The position numbers and the translations under genes are program-made. Source: Macrocybe gigantea (lineage: Eukaryota; Basidiomycota; Agaricomycetes; Agaricales; Callistosporiaceae). Taken from it: a stretch of 44,591 nucleotides of DNA. Positions 1-10,300 of the stretch are shown piece by piece. Each line of letters opens with the position of its first letter. The first letter of the stretch is position 1. Location: contig SJRY01000192.1 in NCBI GenBank assembly GCA_011319805.1, forward strand, positions 1 through 44,591. Reading direction: 5' to 3'. Under the pieces are notes generated by a model. The model had not been told where the DNA came from. It searched no databases and worked only from the letters and a program-made list of their open reading frames with translations.

Positions 1-132
1 CACTGCTTCGCCAGCTGATTATGTATCGTCAAATATGAATATAAGGGACATTCCCAACCTTAAAGAATATTTTGAATGAGAAGGTGCATGAGAGTTCGGT
101 CTCGTAAAAGGATACCCCTACCCTGGGTAGCT

Positions 133-326
133 CAACAGATTTACCGGCAGGACGAGTCTAAAGCGTACTCGATCCTTAAGGCATGGACGGATCAATCGTG
201 ACAGGAGGACATCTCGCTGGAGAAGCTTCATGAGATCAATCAGATGAATGATCACGATGCACTCCATACGTTGCTCGACCTCAGACAAAAACCACGATTT
301 GTGTCAGAGGCGGCAATGGAAATCAG
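133..326 (+). pseudogene. Probable gag C-terminal tail of element A
   Basis: One frame reads through about 65 codons here with a single TGA (near 197), ending just before the protease frame begins. It is rich in charged residues and has no zinc knuckle or other motif I recognise. I call it gag tail only because it sits where gag should end. Positions 1-132 show nothing readable. Confidence 0.3.
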
Positions 327-969
327 ATGGATGTGCCCTTGACGATCACGACTTTGGACACTGGACGGACATACAGCATAAAGGCCTTGCTTGATACGGG
401 ATGCACCAGATCTTGCATAGATCGGAAGTTCATTAAGGAAAAGGAGATCAACACAAAAAGATATCCGATTCCTATTCCGGTCCACAATGCAGACAGAACC
501 CGTAACATGGCGGGCGACATACACGAATATGTTGAACTAAGGGTCCAGGTCCAAGACCACAATCGAGCGAATGATCTTTTCAGTTACTGAACTCGGAAAG
601 GGCCAGATCTTTATCGGTTACGAGTGGGTAAAGCATCATAACCCTCAGATCGATTGGAAGACAGAAAAGATCACTTTTGATCGATGCCCCGAAGAGTGTC
701 AGTGGATTGTCCGAAAAGGAAACCCCGAAGATGACGACACCTCTATCGAGACAAATGAGGTGGACTTCGAACAAGGAGAAAAACTCTTGATGATTGACAT
801 GAACCAAGAGTTTCATCTGAGGGCTTTCCAAATGACGGCTTCCAAACTGGCCGAAGTGACGGCAAAAGCAACAAAGGTTAAAACCTTTGAAGAGATTGTA
901 CTGGAAGAATACCACTGTTTTAAGGACTCAATGTTCGGAAAGGAGTCGTTCGATGAATTACCACCGTGA
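327..969 (+). pseudogene. Element A aspartic protease and linker to RT (broken)
   Basis: The protein contains LLDTGCTRSCID (active-site DTG) about 22 residues in, then a C-terminal part from about 571 with GYEWVKHHNPQIDWK and FDRCPE, the usual protease-to-RT linker of this gypsy group. The retroviral-type protease would cut the Gag-Pol polyprotein. The two halves are in different frames, so a single-base indel lies near 570. The second frame ends at a TGA (967-969) in the context PP-stop-RPWDH, where relatives have Arg, consistent with CGA to TGA. Confidence 0.85.
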
Positions 970-1035
970 CGACCTTGGGACCATGCGATCGAACTTGTTC
1001 CAGGAGCTAAACTCCAGGATTGCAAGGTCTACCCC

Positions 1036-1860
1036 TTGACACTGGATGAACAGAAACAGCTGGACGCTTTTCTAGATGAAAATCTGAACACCGGACGAAT
1101 CAGACCGTCGAAGTTGCCAATGGCGTCGCCTTTCTTCTTTGTTAAAAAGAAGGATGGATCCCTACGACCTGTACAAGATTATCAGAAATTGAATGACATG
1201 ACAATAAAGAACAAGTACCTGCTCCCCTTAATCCAAGAGTTGATCGACAAACTCAAAGGAGCGAAGTTCCTTGACATCTGATGGGGATATAACAACGTCT
1301 GCATGAAAGAAGGCAACGAATGGAAAGCTGCATTTCGGACAAACCGGGGAATGTTTGAACCCCTGGTTATGTTCTTCAGACTGACGAATTCACCAGCTAC
1401 CTTCCAAACAATGATGAACATGATCTTTAAAGACGAAATCGATCAGGGACATGTAGTCATTTACATGGACGACATTCTTATCTTTAATAAAGATCTGAAT
1501 GAAAACAGACGAAAGAACAATAAGCTTTACCTAAAACCTGAAAAATGTTCGTTTCATCAGCTAGAGGTAGAATACCTTGGAATGATCATCTCAGAAAATG
1601 GCATTAAGATGGATCCCGTAAAGGTCAAAGGCATCAAAGGATGGCTGAAACCCACCTGTAAAAGGGATGTCCAGCAATTTTTAGGCTTTTGCAACTTCTA
1701 CTGACGTTTCATCAAAGGATTCGCAAAGATCATGAAACCTTTGATGGAACTAACCGGAAAAGCCAATTGGACATGGGGAAAGGCCCAAGATGACACTTTC
1801 AACGGATTAAAGAATCGGATCAGCTCAGCGCTGATCATTTCAATGCCCTGAGATGATGGA
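1036..1860 (+). pseudogene. Element A reverse transcriptase (interrupted by stops)
   Basis: Fingers and palm start with [20 protein letters not shown] and [15 protein letters not shown]; the polymerase box YMDD is at about 1462-1473; the thumb and connection follow (FLGFCNFY, FIKGFAKIMKPLMEL). Stops fall at 1279-1281 (DI-stop-WGYNN, where Arg is usual), at about 1702-1704 (NFY-stop-RF, again an Arg site) and near 1850. All are TGA where CGA is expected. The enzyme would copy element RNA into cDNA, but this copy cannot give a full-length protein. Confidence 0.92.
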
Positions 1861-1869
1861 AAGTTCCGA

Positions 1870-2439
1870 ATGGAAGTCGATGCCTCGAACTATGCAATCG
1901 GAGGCGTCCTTTCACAGAAACAGTCCAACGGTACTTGGAGACCAGTGGCTTTCATGTCAAAGTCATTGAACCCGACGGAATGGAACTACGAGATCTACGA
2001 CAAAGAGATGCTCACGATTATGACCAGACTTGAGGAATGGTGCCAATATCTCTGCGGTGCTAAACAGAAATTCGAGATATGGACAGACCATAAGAATCTC
2101 GAATATTTCTGGAAGCCTCAGAAACTGAATCGCCAGCAAGCTTGCTGGATCTCGGAACTTCAGAACTATGATTTTGTTCTAGAACACAAACCTGGGAAAT
2201 CGATGACGAAGGCAGACAGTCTGTCGAGACGACCAGACCATGAGAAGGGGGAGAACGATAATGAAAACATCGTACTCCTAAAGCCAGAGAATTTTTGCCG
2301 GATTTTCATAGCGAAAATCACGCCGACACCAGAATTTCAGGATATTCTGGACCAAATCAAAAGGGCTTGGAAACAAAGAGAGCCTGAGGTTCAGAAATGT
2401 CTTGACGAAGGTGAACATGGCTGGGAGGAAAACGACTGA
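1870..2439 (+). pseudogene. Element A RNase H
   Basis: The acidic residues expected for RNase H are visible: Asp in MEVDASNYAIGG, Glu in YDKEMLTI, Asp in WTDHKNLEYF and Asp in KADSLSRR. It would remove RNA from the RNA-DNA hybrid during reverse transcription. The frame continues about 70 residues past RNase H as the tether to integrase and ends at a TGA (2437-2439), after which the integrase reads on in the same frame, so this is a nonsense mutation and not the real end. Confidence 0.9.
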
Positions 2440-2448
2440 ATCGTTACC

Positions 2449-3501
2449 TGGTTAAAATGGTACTACGTTCCCAAGAGCCAAAAGATAAGGGAACGGATCA
2501 TCGAAACCTATCATTCGGATCAGATCTCGGGACACCCAGGACAGACCAAGATGCATGAGTTAATCACGTGCAACTTCTGGTGGCCCAAAATGATGAATGA
2601 TGTCAAGGCATATGTCAAAGGATGTGACAAATACTAACGAACAAAGATCATCAGAGATTGGAAGCATACCCCGCTTCACCCGAATGAAGTACCGAAGGAA
2701 CCATGGGAGATCATATCTGTCGATCTCATCGGACCACTTCCTGAATCTCATGGATACAATGGCGTAATGGTAATGGTAGACCGGTTTATGAAAGGAGCCA
2801 AGTTCATACCAGTCAACATGGAAATCACAGCAGAAGGAGTCGCTCGCAATCTGCGTGACACTATATTCTCAAGTTACGGACTCCCAAAGAAAGTCATTAG
2901 TAACAGAGGAGGACAATTCGTCTCCGCATTCATGACGGACCTCTACATGCTTTTGGAAATCAAAGGAACTCCCTCGATGCCATATCATCCACAGACCGAT
3001 GGACAAACGGAACGAGTCAATCAGGAACTTGAACAGTACCTGAAACTCTTCGTAAACTATCGGCAAACAGACTGGGCGAACTGGCTACCCATGGCCGAAT
3101 TCTCTTACAACAATCGAATTCACTTGGCAACTGGATACTCCCCATTTTATCTGAACCACGGGCGACATCCATATACTGGAAAAGAACCCCTGAGGCATAA
3201 TGCTAAATCGCAAATGGCTGAGGAGTTCGCCGAGATGATGAAGGAAATTCGGACCAAGGCCGAAACCTCCTTGTTGAAAGCCGCAGAGACAATGAAATGG
3301 ACTTATGACCAAAAACAGAAACCCACCCGAGAGTACCATAAGGGCGATCAAGTCTGGTTGGAAGGCACTAACATCACGACCAACCGACCAACTGATAAGT
3401 TAAATGACAAACAGTTTGGTCCTTTCAAAGTCAAACGACGAATCGGAGAATCGGCATACGAACTCGAGCTACCGGAACACTGGCAAATTCACCCCGTTTG
3501 A
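2449..3501 (+). pseudogene. Element A integrase (zinc finger, catalytic core, GPY/F)
   Basis: The HHCC zinc finger lies at about 2510-2640; its last Cys region reads CDKY-stop, so the CQ of the usual CxxCQR is lost. The catalytic core has Asp in SVDLIGPLP and Glu in TDGQTERVNQ. The second catalytic Asp is replaced by Asn (ISNRGGQF instead of SDRG). The C-terminal GPY/F module reads KQFGPFKVKRRIG, then HWQIHPV and a stop at 3499-3501. The stop in the zinc finger, the missing Asp and the terminal stop each argue that this copy is dead. Confidence 0.92.
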
Positions 3502-3737
3502 AACGAGTCCGAACTCACTCCATACACAGCACCGGCGTTTCTGCGACAAAAAGCGGTAATGATTCTTAAACGGCCTCCTCCCATCATCGTAGAAGGAGAA
3601 AAACAATATGAAATAGAGGCTGTAATAAATTCTCGATGGAACCAAGGAAAATTACAGTACAGAATACACTGGAAGGGATACCCTCTTGAAGACGCCATCT
3701 GGAAACCCGCCGAAAACGTCAACGGAGATGCGCCGGA

Positions 3738-4057
3738 TGTTACAGATGTCGCCCAAAGGACCATTCATTTTCTTATCTTATCTTTTCCACATCCCTTATC
3801 TTCCCCGTCATGCTGTGCAGCACGCAGCCATCAAGTCATCCCACTTCCCTAGTCATCCTGAGTCATCTCCTTCCAGTCTTACTCATCTGCAGTCCACAGC
3901 ATTGTGCAGCCCATGGTCCGTGCTCGAGTACTATAGTGTATATAAGGACTCCCAGATGTACCAGTAGTGCTAGGCTTAATATTCCTTTTGCCATCATCTC
4001 AAGATCACTCTCACACTTAGTCTGCCCAAGTCCCTCTGAGATTCGTCTAGCCTAACA
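3738..4057 (+). mobile_element. Solo LTR, C family, 320 bp, TSD CCGGA
   Basis: It starts TGTTACAG and ends CTAACA, exactly 320 bp, the same length as both LTRs of element C. The 5-bp duplication CCGGA lies at 3733-3737 and 4058-4062. It has no internal region, so it most likely remains from LTR-LTR recombination. Many CpGs retained in element C are TpG or CpA here, so this copy is older than C. Confidence 0.97.
3939..3947 (+). promoter_or_regulatory. TATA box of the solo LTR
   Basis: TATATAAGG lies 12 bp after the conserved block CATGGTCCGTGCTCG (3912-3926). The predicted RNA start, AGGCTTAATATT at 3972, begins 33 bp after the first T of the box. Confidence 0.7.
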
Positions 4058-4440
4058 CCGGACGCAGTCACGAAATTTCATCGCGAGAATCCCGAGGCGC
4101 CATCCCTAGAAAGAGGACAACGTCAGCCCCCACCCCGACCCACACCGAAAAAGGTAGTACGCACCCACTTCCATCAGACCCAATCGCTGAAGGTCTTGTT
4201 CGACCACATGGCTGATGAAGTCTGGGTCTGCCCATGAGGTCAACAAATGAAGACGCTGCCGAAGAAGGAGACCCTTACCGGCTGGATGTCAGACCCGAGC
4301 GAAGTCGAGGATCGCCTGGACGTGGCTTGGCAGGCATGGCAGCAATGTCAGAACCAGGAAGTCATAGGTGAGGATGAGCGCCAAAAGGACTAGGAGGATG
4401 ATGAAGAAGAAAAACATGATTGCGAGGACGCAATCCTTAA

Positions 4441-4451
4441 GAGGGGGGTAA
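4441..4451 (+). other. Polypurine tract of element A
   Basis: GAGGGGGGTAA directly precedes the TGTTACGA start of the 3' LTR. This is where plus-strand DNA synthesis is primed in LTR retrotransposons. Confidence 0.8.
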
Positions 4452-4846
4452 TGTTACGATTTAGGACCAATCGTTATCTTGATGATGGGCATGTGACTCA
4501 AAAGTCACATGATGAACACGTGATAGATGTGACGTGACAAACAAGATGCAATGCAGCGACTCGAGGAAACCCTACGACAACGACACGTCAGCGCTGACTA
4601 GGGCAAAGGGTTATTACGCAGCACCTGCAGGACAACACATGGAGCGCAGTCAGATTCTGACTCACACAGACAAGAGCTTAGGGTTTCATGTAGCATGAGG
4701 TTAGCATACTCATGGTCCGTGCTCGGTAGTCATAACGCATAAATACCTAAATTGTATGTAGTAGAACCCAGCTTCGAGCTGGCTAGAAATAGCATTCCTT
4801 TCCCCACCTCTTATCTCTAAGGGTTAGTTAGAGTGACCTGCGTACA
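4452..4846 (+). repeat. 3' LTR of element A
   Basis: It begins TGTTACGATT right after the polypurine tract. It holds CATGGTCCGTGCTCGG (4711-4726), shared with the C-family LTR, followed by a TATA-like CATAAATA. The end is uncertain; GTACA at about 4846 is the best candidate because AT-rich DNA begins there. No second copy is in the window to fix the boundary. Confidence 0.6.
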
Positions 4847-6640
4847 GAATTGGTTTTGTGTAGCAGCTACTAAGATATGCATAAAATACAAGAGACAGAA
4901 GTGTTAGGCTTTGACTCTGCCAAGTGCTCAGAAGATAATAGTGATAAAGTAGAATGAGTAGCAGGATATTATTCTTAGTATACTACTTTATTGAAGCAAT
5001 GGATATTAATAAATAAAAAACATTTCTATAAATCATACACCAGAAGAATGCATTACAAAAACTAAATTCTCAAGTTCTGACATCAGTAAGAGTTATTCCA
5101 CTTCATCAGATTTATATAGAATATGGTAAAATTTGAAACATACTTGTCTAAAGGCTTAGTGTCTTTATTAATCCTGCATCTTTAGCTTATTTGTAAGTCA
5201 GCTCATTAGAGCTATAAATTTAAATATGACTTGGTTCAAGGCTTAAGCCAAGCTAATTTGTTTAGTGAATCCTATTTGGGCTGATCAAACTGGTGAGCAA
5301 ACCAGCTCTTGGATTTGATTAGTAATAGCAAAGCTATTGAAGTGCATGTACTATTATTATTCAGCTGTTCAGCTTAAGTAAGCAGTTAAAATGTACTAAT
5401 GTAGTGTAAGCACAAGGTTTACAATTAGAGTAAGAAGGCCTTATTTAATATTTATCAACTTATATGCCAGAATCAAAGTGAAATAGTTTCATGTAAATTG
5501 TATAAGTCTTTTGTAAAGTCCAAGTTTACAGCTATAGAAAGTTTTCTTTTACAAGTGGTGATCAAGACAGAATATTATTTGGTCTTATAAAATACATGTT
5601 CAATCTTTTTTTATTTTGCACTTACAAGCCATTGGATTGCATGTCAATAGTTAGATAGAACTTTGCTACTTAAAGAGTGCTAGAATATATGTGATAATAT
5701 GAAAGAGTGTCTAAATTGAGGCATTGCTCTTAATTACTTTAATCACCTGGATGTAAAAAAACAAAAGGATATGCATTGACATGTATATAATAACTGAAGA
5801 AGTGTTTCTAATGAATTTCTTTAATATAAGTTAAGGCATTGTTTATAGCTAAATTTAATCACATTTAATTGCTTAACAAGTATTTATTTTAAAAGCTAGA
5901 ATTGAACAAAGGCAATCTTGCAAAAATAGAATAATATATTTTTTTAAAATAAAATATTGCAAGGGGCAACTTAGGCAAAAGATAAGACTATGAGAGAAAG
6001 TAAGATGATATAGCAAATGGATTGTTAATTCTAAGGTTATATAATTGTGTAAGGACTGTTTACTTATACTACTATTCTTTTTTAGCAATGAGTAATCTAT
6101 CCAAAGCAAACTATCCAAATAAGCTGCTAAATGCTAAGAATACTATATAAAATAGAAAGATCTATACTGAGTTAGATAAATTGTGATGAATCATGGATAT
6201 ACAATAAATAGATGCTGGCAAGTATAGGAATAGATAAAAAAAGAATAAAAAAAATATGCTAGTTTATAGAGTTTATGGTGTCTATAACATGTTCTTTTTT
6301 TTAGATTTGCATTTTTATTTTGATAGTTTCTAGCTATTATTCTTATATTATCTTTATTTTATATCTTTAGCAGCTTGGCATTAGATTGCATGTACTTATC
6401 TAAAGTAGAAATAAGGAATTTGTGATAACAATTTTCTACAATAAAATACTTTACTATTTCCTTATAGATATATTATTTAATTTTTGTAGGACTAGCAAAA
6501 CCAGAAATATTCATTAAATAAATAGTATATATGTATATGATCAAATAAAATAATGGTAAATACTGATGACTTTAATAATATTGGTAAGTCATTGTTCAAA
6601 ACTAAGCACCTTGCCAGTGTCATGGCCTAGTTGGAAGGTA
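4847..6640. other. AT-rich intergenic DNA, no gene seen
   Basis: This stretch has strongly AT-biased composition, no long open frame on either strand and no recognised domain. Two short parts recur elsewhere in reverse orientation: about 5676-5735 resembles 19508-19590, and about 6195-6240 resembles 20214-20258. It is probably decayed repeat DNA. Confidence 0.6.
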
Positions 6641-6658
6641 ACAGCGTTAGTCATTGTA

Positions 6659-7090
6659 TTATAGAAATAGATGACAGCAAATTATAGATGCAGTATGTGT
6701 TTGAGAAATAGGTTGACAATCATCATTTTCTCTTAGATCCTGGCCATTCATGTCATCTTGAAGGGAATTCATTATTGTCGTTCTTGTGATAGGGTCGAAG
6801 CTCCAAAGCATGGTTGGGAAGATATTAGTCGAATTTGGTAAATCAAGTATATAGATCGATCTTTCTGGCCATGCCTCTATGATCTTGTAGGGACTGTCGA
6901 ACCTGGGCATAAACTTGGCTATGCACCCTTCACCCTTCTTTCGATATTCTCTGCAGTGATATTTCATGGTCAGCATTACAGGGGTGCCTACTTCATATTT
7001 CTGTTCTGCACCCTTCAGCATACAGCTCGAGGCTTGGTTGATCTTGGCTGCTGGTAATTGATCCTGTGTCTCCATCATGAGTAATTGCAT
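6659..7090 (-). pseudogene. Element B integrase C-terminal (GPY/F) region
   Basis: About 143 codons are open. The segment HCREYRKKGEGCIAKFMPRF then DSPYKIIEAWPE and YILDLPNSTNIFP is the GPY/F-type module that ends gypsy integrases. The same module is present in D2 of the palindrome (near 42640-42830). No chromodomain follows: the last 40 residues do not resemble one, and the element seems to be cut here. Confidence 0.8.
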
Positions 7091-8113
7091 TCACTAGAGA
7101 AAAACCTCAGCATCTTTTCCATCTGTGGTCTGTTCCTCCATGGTTGCCTCATCTCGTGGTTGCAATGGGGGAATTATGCAAGGTGACCATCCAATATACA
7201 GTTGAAATGGTGATAGCCCGGTAGACTGATTGATTGTGTTCATCATCTGGAATTACACGCAGGGCAGCACAGCCACCCACCCTTTCTGCAAATGATCCAT
7301 GTAGTACCGCAGCAGCTGGTTGACCATTTTGTTTATGCATTTACTAGCACTGTCAGTCTGGGAATGATTTGAGGAGCTCATCTTCAAGGATATACCTGCA
7401 AGTCATGTAAGAGAGCACCAGAAACCAGATGTGAAGAGTTTATCCCAATTGGAGATGATGTTGCCCGGCAGCCCGTTGTTACAGTACCAGTGGTCAAAAA
7501 ACAAGGTCACAAACTTGGGTGCATTCATATCCATCTGGCATGGGACTAGCCATATGTCAGCTTCAAGCTGATCCATCATTGTCAAAATGCCATTGAAACT
7601 ATCCTCCTCTGGTAAGGGACCTATGAAGTCAATTGCCATGGATGACCCGCGATCTTCGGGCACAGACAATGGATATAAAGGGGAGTTGACAGCCTTCATC
7701 CTGTCCTTGTTATGTTGACATTCATCACAACTGGAGATGTAGCCACTTTCCAGATCCTTCTGCATGTTCGGCTAGTAGAATGATTCGCACAGTGATCCGT
7801 ATGTCTTGTTAAAGCCAAAGTATCCCAATGAGTCATGTCTGAGCTGAAAGATGCGCTCGCGTAGCCTGGAGATTCTCAGTATAACTAACTGATTACCAAT
7901 GAACCAGAGATTGTCCCACAAGGCAACAGATTCAAGGCTCTTTTGTGCATTTGGCAACTTGGCGCACCATGGGTCTGATGCATAACTGGCTTGGATTTCC
8001 TTGAGGAGATCATCCTCCATCTTGAGCTCATGTAAAGCACTGACTGTGTTTCCTGTAAATGCCTCAGCAGCCGGGGCAGGATCTGCGCTGGCCAACCCAG
8101 CCAACGCCTTCAA
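7091..8113 (-). pseudogene. Element B integrase zinc finger and catalytic core
   Basis: From 8113 down: RNase H tether, zinc finger with LRHDSLGYFGFNKTY, where the second His is Tyr, and CDECQHNK. A TAG separates this from the core (7403-7765). The core has AIDFIGPLP (first Asp), IISNWDKLF (second Asp replaced by Asn, next Arg by Trp) and TDSASKCINK (expected catalytic Glu replaced by Lys). Two of three catalytic residues and one zinc ligand are therefore lost, all by transitions. A frame change or stop lies near 7400 and another near 7100. Confidence 0.88.
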
Positions 8114-8197
8114 TGAGAGTCATATTGATACCTCAGGACCTTTAAATATGCACACTATAGGTGCAACACTGATGCCCTCCACATCACTCTCCATTGC

Positions 8198-9334
8198 CTA
8201 TGGCGTATGTGCAAGTTCATCTGTAGACACCGAGTCCAATACCACAGTGGTTGAGATATGGGACAGTGCATCTGCTACTGTGTTGTCTTCATCTTTGATG
8301 TAGACAAACTGGAGATTGTACTGTGACAAGAACTCCATCCACCTCGCCTGTCGCCTGGAGAGTTCGCATTGGTTCTGGAAGTTCAACAGGGTCTTATGGT
8401 CAGTGTACACCAGGAATGACACTCCTAGCAGTTCCGGGCGCCACTTCTTCAAAACACGGATGATGGTGAGTAGCTCCTTTTCATGCATCGGGTAATTAAG
8501 CTCTGCACTCTTGAACATAGTCGAGTCGAATGCCACCAGCCGTGCTGTCTCCCATGATGGTCCAAATGAGAGGACACCACCCGAAGCAAAATTGCTCGCG
8601 TCTGTAGTAATGTAGATGTTATTCGAATCCAGGGCATCATAATCGATTGTTGTCAAGCACTCACAACCTGTCACCATACGCTTGATGCTGTCAAAGGCAA
8701 TCTGGTCCTTAGCTGTCCAACCGGGGAAAGACCTTTGTGCTTCTTTCATTGTTAAATGATTCAACTGAGTGAGGTGCAGAGACAACTTAGGCAAAAAGAC
8801 TGCAAGATAGCAAACGAGGCCCAGAAACCCATGGACTTCCCAAGCACACCATGGCACAGGCCAGTTCAGAACACACTCCACCTTTCCTGGGTCTGCTTCG
8901 ATGCCATCTTGGGAGACAAAGTGCCCCAGGAACTTGATACGAGTTTGGAAGAAATTTGACTTCTTCGGGTTGCAATACAGACGCACCCTCCGAAGAGCCT
9001 CCAACACCAAACAGACATAGTGCTCATGTTCCTCTGGTGAGTTTGACCATATAATAATGTCGTCCAAGTATATGTGGCAAATCTTGCCAATAAATTTGTG
9101 CAGCGCAGCAGTGACGTGCCTCTGGTGTATCGACAGAGCATTCTTAAAGCCCATCGGCATGACCACCCACTCGTACAGTCCAAATGGAGTCATAACCACT
9201 GTCAAGGGAATGTTGTCCAGGTGCATGTGCATCTGGAAAAATGAGTTTGTCATGTCTAATGTCGACCAAATCTTCCCCTTAGCACAATCATTTAGGATAC
9301 TATTGATCCTTGGCAATGGATGGCTGTCTACCAC
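8198..9334 (-). pseudogene. Element B reverse transcriptase and RNase H
   Basis: This is the longest open frame of B, 378 codons. The RT palm has Asp27 (STLDMTNSF) and YLDD at residues 89-92; thumb and connection follow (FLGLVCYLAVFLPKL). RNase H carries Asp245 (TTDAS), Glu287 (HEKEL), Asp312 (YTDHK) and Asp355 (VADALS), so its catalytic set is complete. The N-terminal fingers lie upstream in about 9335-9751 and are broken by stops, so the frame starts inside RT and its Met is not a natural start. Its openness contrasts with the heavily mutated integrase next to it. Confidence 0.93.
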
Positions 9335-9751
9335 TGAGTTTTCATTTAGTTGGTGATAGTTGTTGACCTATCAAGGCAGAACTGTCAGGTCCACCTTGGG
9401 GATGATAAATGAGGGAGATGCATGGGGCAAATCTGAGGGCCTAATCCAGCCAGCTTCCAGATGTTGTGAAATCAAAGTCTTCCAAGCCTTACAATATTTA
9501 CAGGGACAAGCATAGGAGCACGTCGCAATTGTCTTTGATGCGTCCTTCAGTGTGATTCACGTGACGGTGTCTGTGGGTAGTTCCCTTATGTGTGGCAGCA
9601 CATCAAAGATGTCCTTGAACTCGGTTCACAGACGCTTTTCACGTTCCTTGTATTCAGCCAAAACCGCCAGAGCTGCAATGCGATCATGTACTGCAGTGAC
9701 AGGGTCCGGTGGAAGCTCATCGTCAATTGCACCAGTCAATATCAAGTGTTG
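9335..9751 (-). pseudogene. Element B RT fingers, degraded
   Basis: Between the protease and the open RT frame the minus strand keeps recognisable RT N-terminal sequence only in pieces, with several stops. I infer its identity from its position between protease and palm. Confidence 0.5.
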
Positions 9752-10300
9752 TCATTGTTGCTCCACTACCGTGCGAAGCTGAGGTATTATGTGTTTCCAT
9801 TGATACAAAAAATTCTTTTTCTTCTCGATGTGGATCTGGTGTGGGGACAGGGAACGGAATGGACAATGTTTATTATACAGGGACAGATTCAACAAGTCAT
9901 GGCCAGTGGCCTCTACAATAGCAGTGCGATTCTTCACGTTGAGAACGATACCGTTGTGTGAAATAAAAGGGAGACCTAAAAGTACATCAACACACAAACT
10001 GGAGGTGATGATTGCCTTCATGGGCTTCACCATCCAACTGAGATCCTCTGTCATGATGGAAAGTGAAACATATTTGGACAAATGGGAAATGACCTTTTTA
10101 TCAGACTTGACATTAATCGCAACAGAAATAGACAGTGTTTTTTATAACCTTTGACAGGCAAGGCCCAAGCGTTCAACAGCCTCTGGGTGAATCAGGACTA
10201 CGTGTGTACCGGTGTCAATCATTGTGGAAACAGAACTGGGGAACTCCTCCCTCCTGTGGACCTTTGCAGTCCACAGGAGGTGCGAAATAGATAGAGGAGC
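9752..10300 (-). pseudogene. Element B aspartic protease
   Basis: The active site reads STMIDTGTHVVLIHPEAVERL (DTG, near 10220). After a stop at about 10142 the C-terminal flap follows in another frame: VDVLLGLPFISHNGIVLN. Family knowledge: pepsin-like homodimer that processes Gag-Pol. The break between the halves means no complete protease is made. Confidence 0.85.

Larger units (their letters stand above)
3502..4390 (+). pseudogene. Element A chromodomain and pol C-terminus, split by solo LTR
   Basis: The chromodomain reads KQYEIEAVINSRW, then YRIHWKGYPLEDAIWKPAENV, at about 3601-3720. These are the aromatic-cage and WKGY motifs that tether chromovirus integration to histone H3 methyl-lysine chromatin. 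The frame is cut by the LTR at 3738-4057 and continues after it with an acidic, Gln-rich tail that carries further stops (TGA near 4234, TAG near 4391). Without the LTR and one TSD copy the two parts are contiguous. Confidence 0.85.
1..4846 (+). mobile_element. Element A: decayed Ty3/gypsy chromovirus, 5' end outside window
   Basis: Protease, reverse transcriptase, RNase H, integrase and chromodomain follow one another on the plus strand, then a polypurine tract (4441-4451) and a 3' LTR from 4452. This order (integrase after RNase H, chromodomain at the end) defines Ty3/gypsy chromoviruses. The reading frame is cut by many stops, most of them TGA where relatives have Arg, and by at least two frameshifts (near 326 and 570). 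The 5' LTR and most of gag lie before position 1. A C-family solo LTR is inserted at 3738. The pol protein resembles that of element C but is clearly a different family. Confidence 0.95.

Noticed and set aside
3810..4055. Conserved open frame of about 80 codons, repeated at 10975, 17360, 26991, 31107, 33682 and 37789
   Set aside because: It lies wholly within the 320-bp LTR and recurs because the LTR recurs. It spans the promoter and termini and shows no protein-like conservation beyond the DNA.
4847..6640. Possible host gene in the AT-rich gap (81-codon frame at 5873-6118)
   Set aside because: It is low-complexity, Leu/Ile/Ser-rich, without splice or domain signals; it looks like chance in AT-rich DNA.
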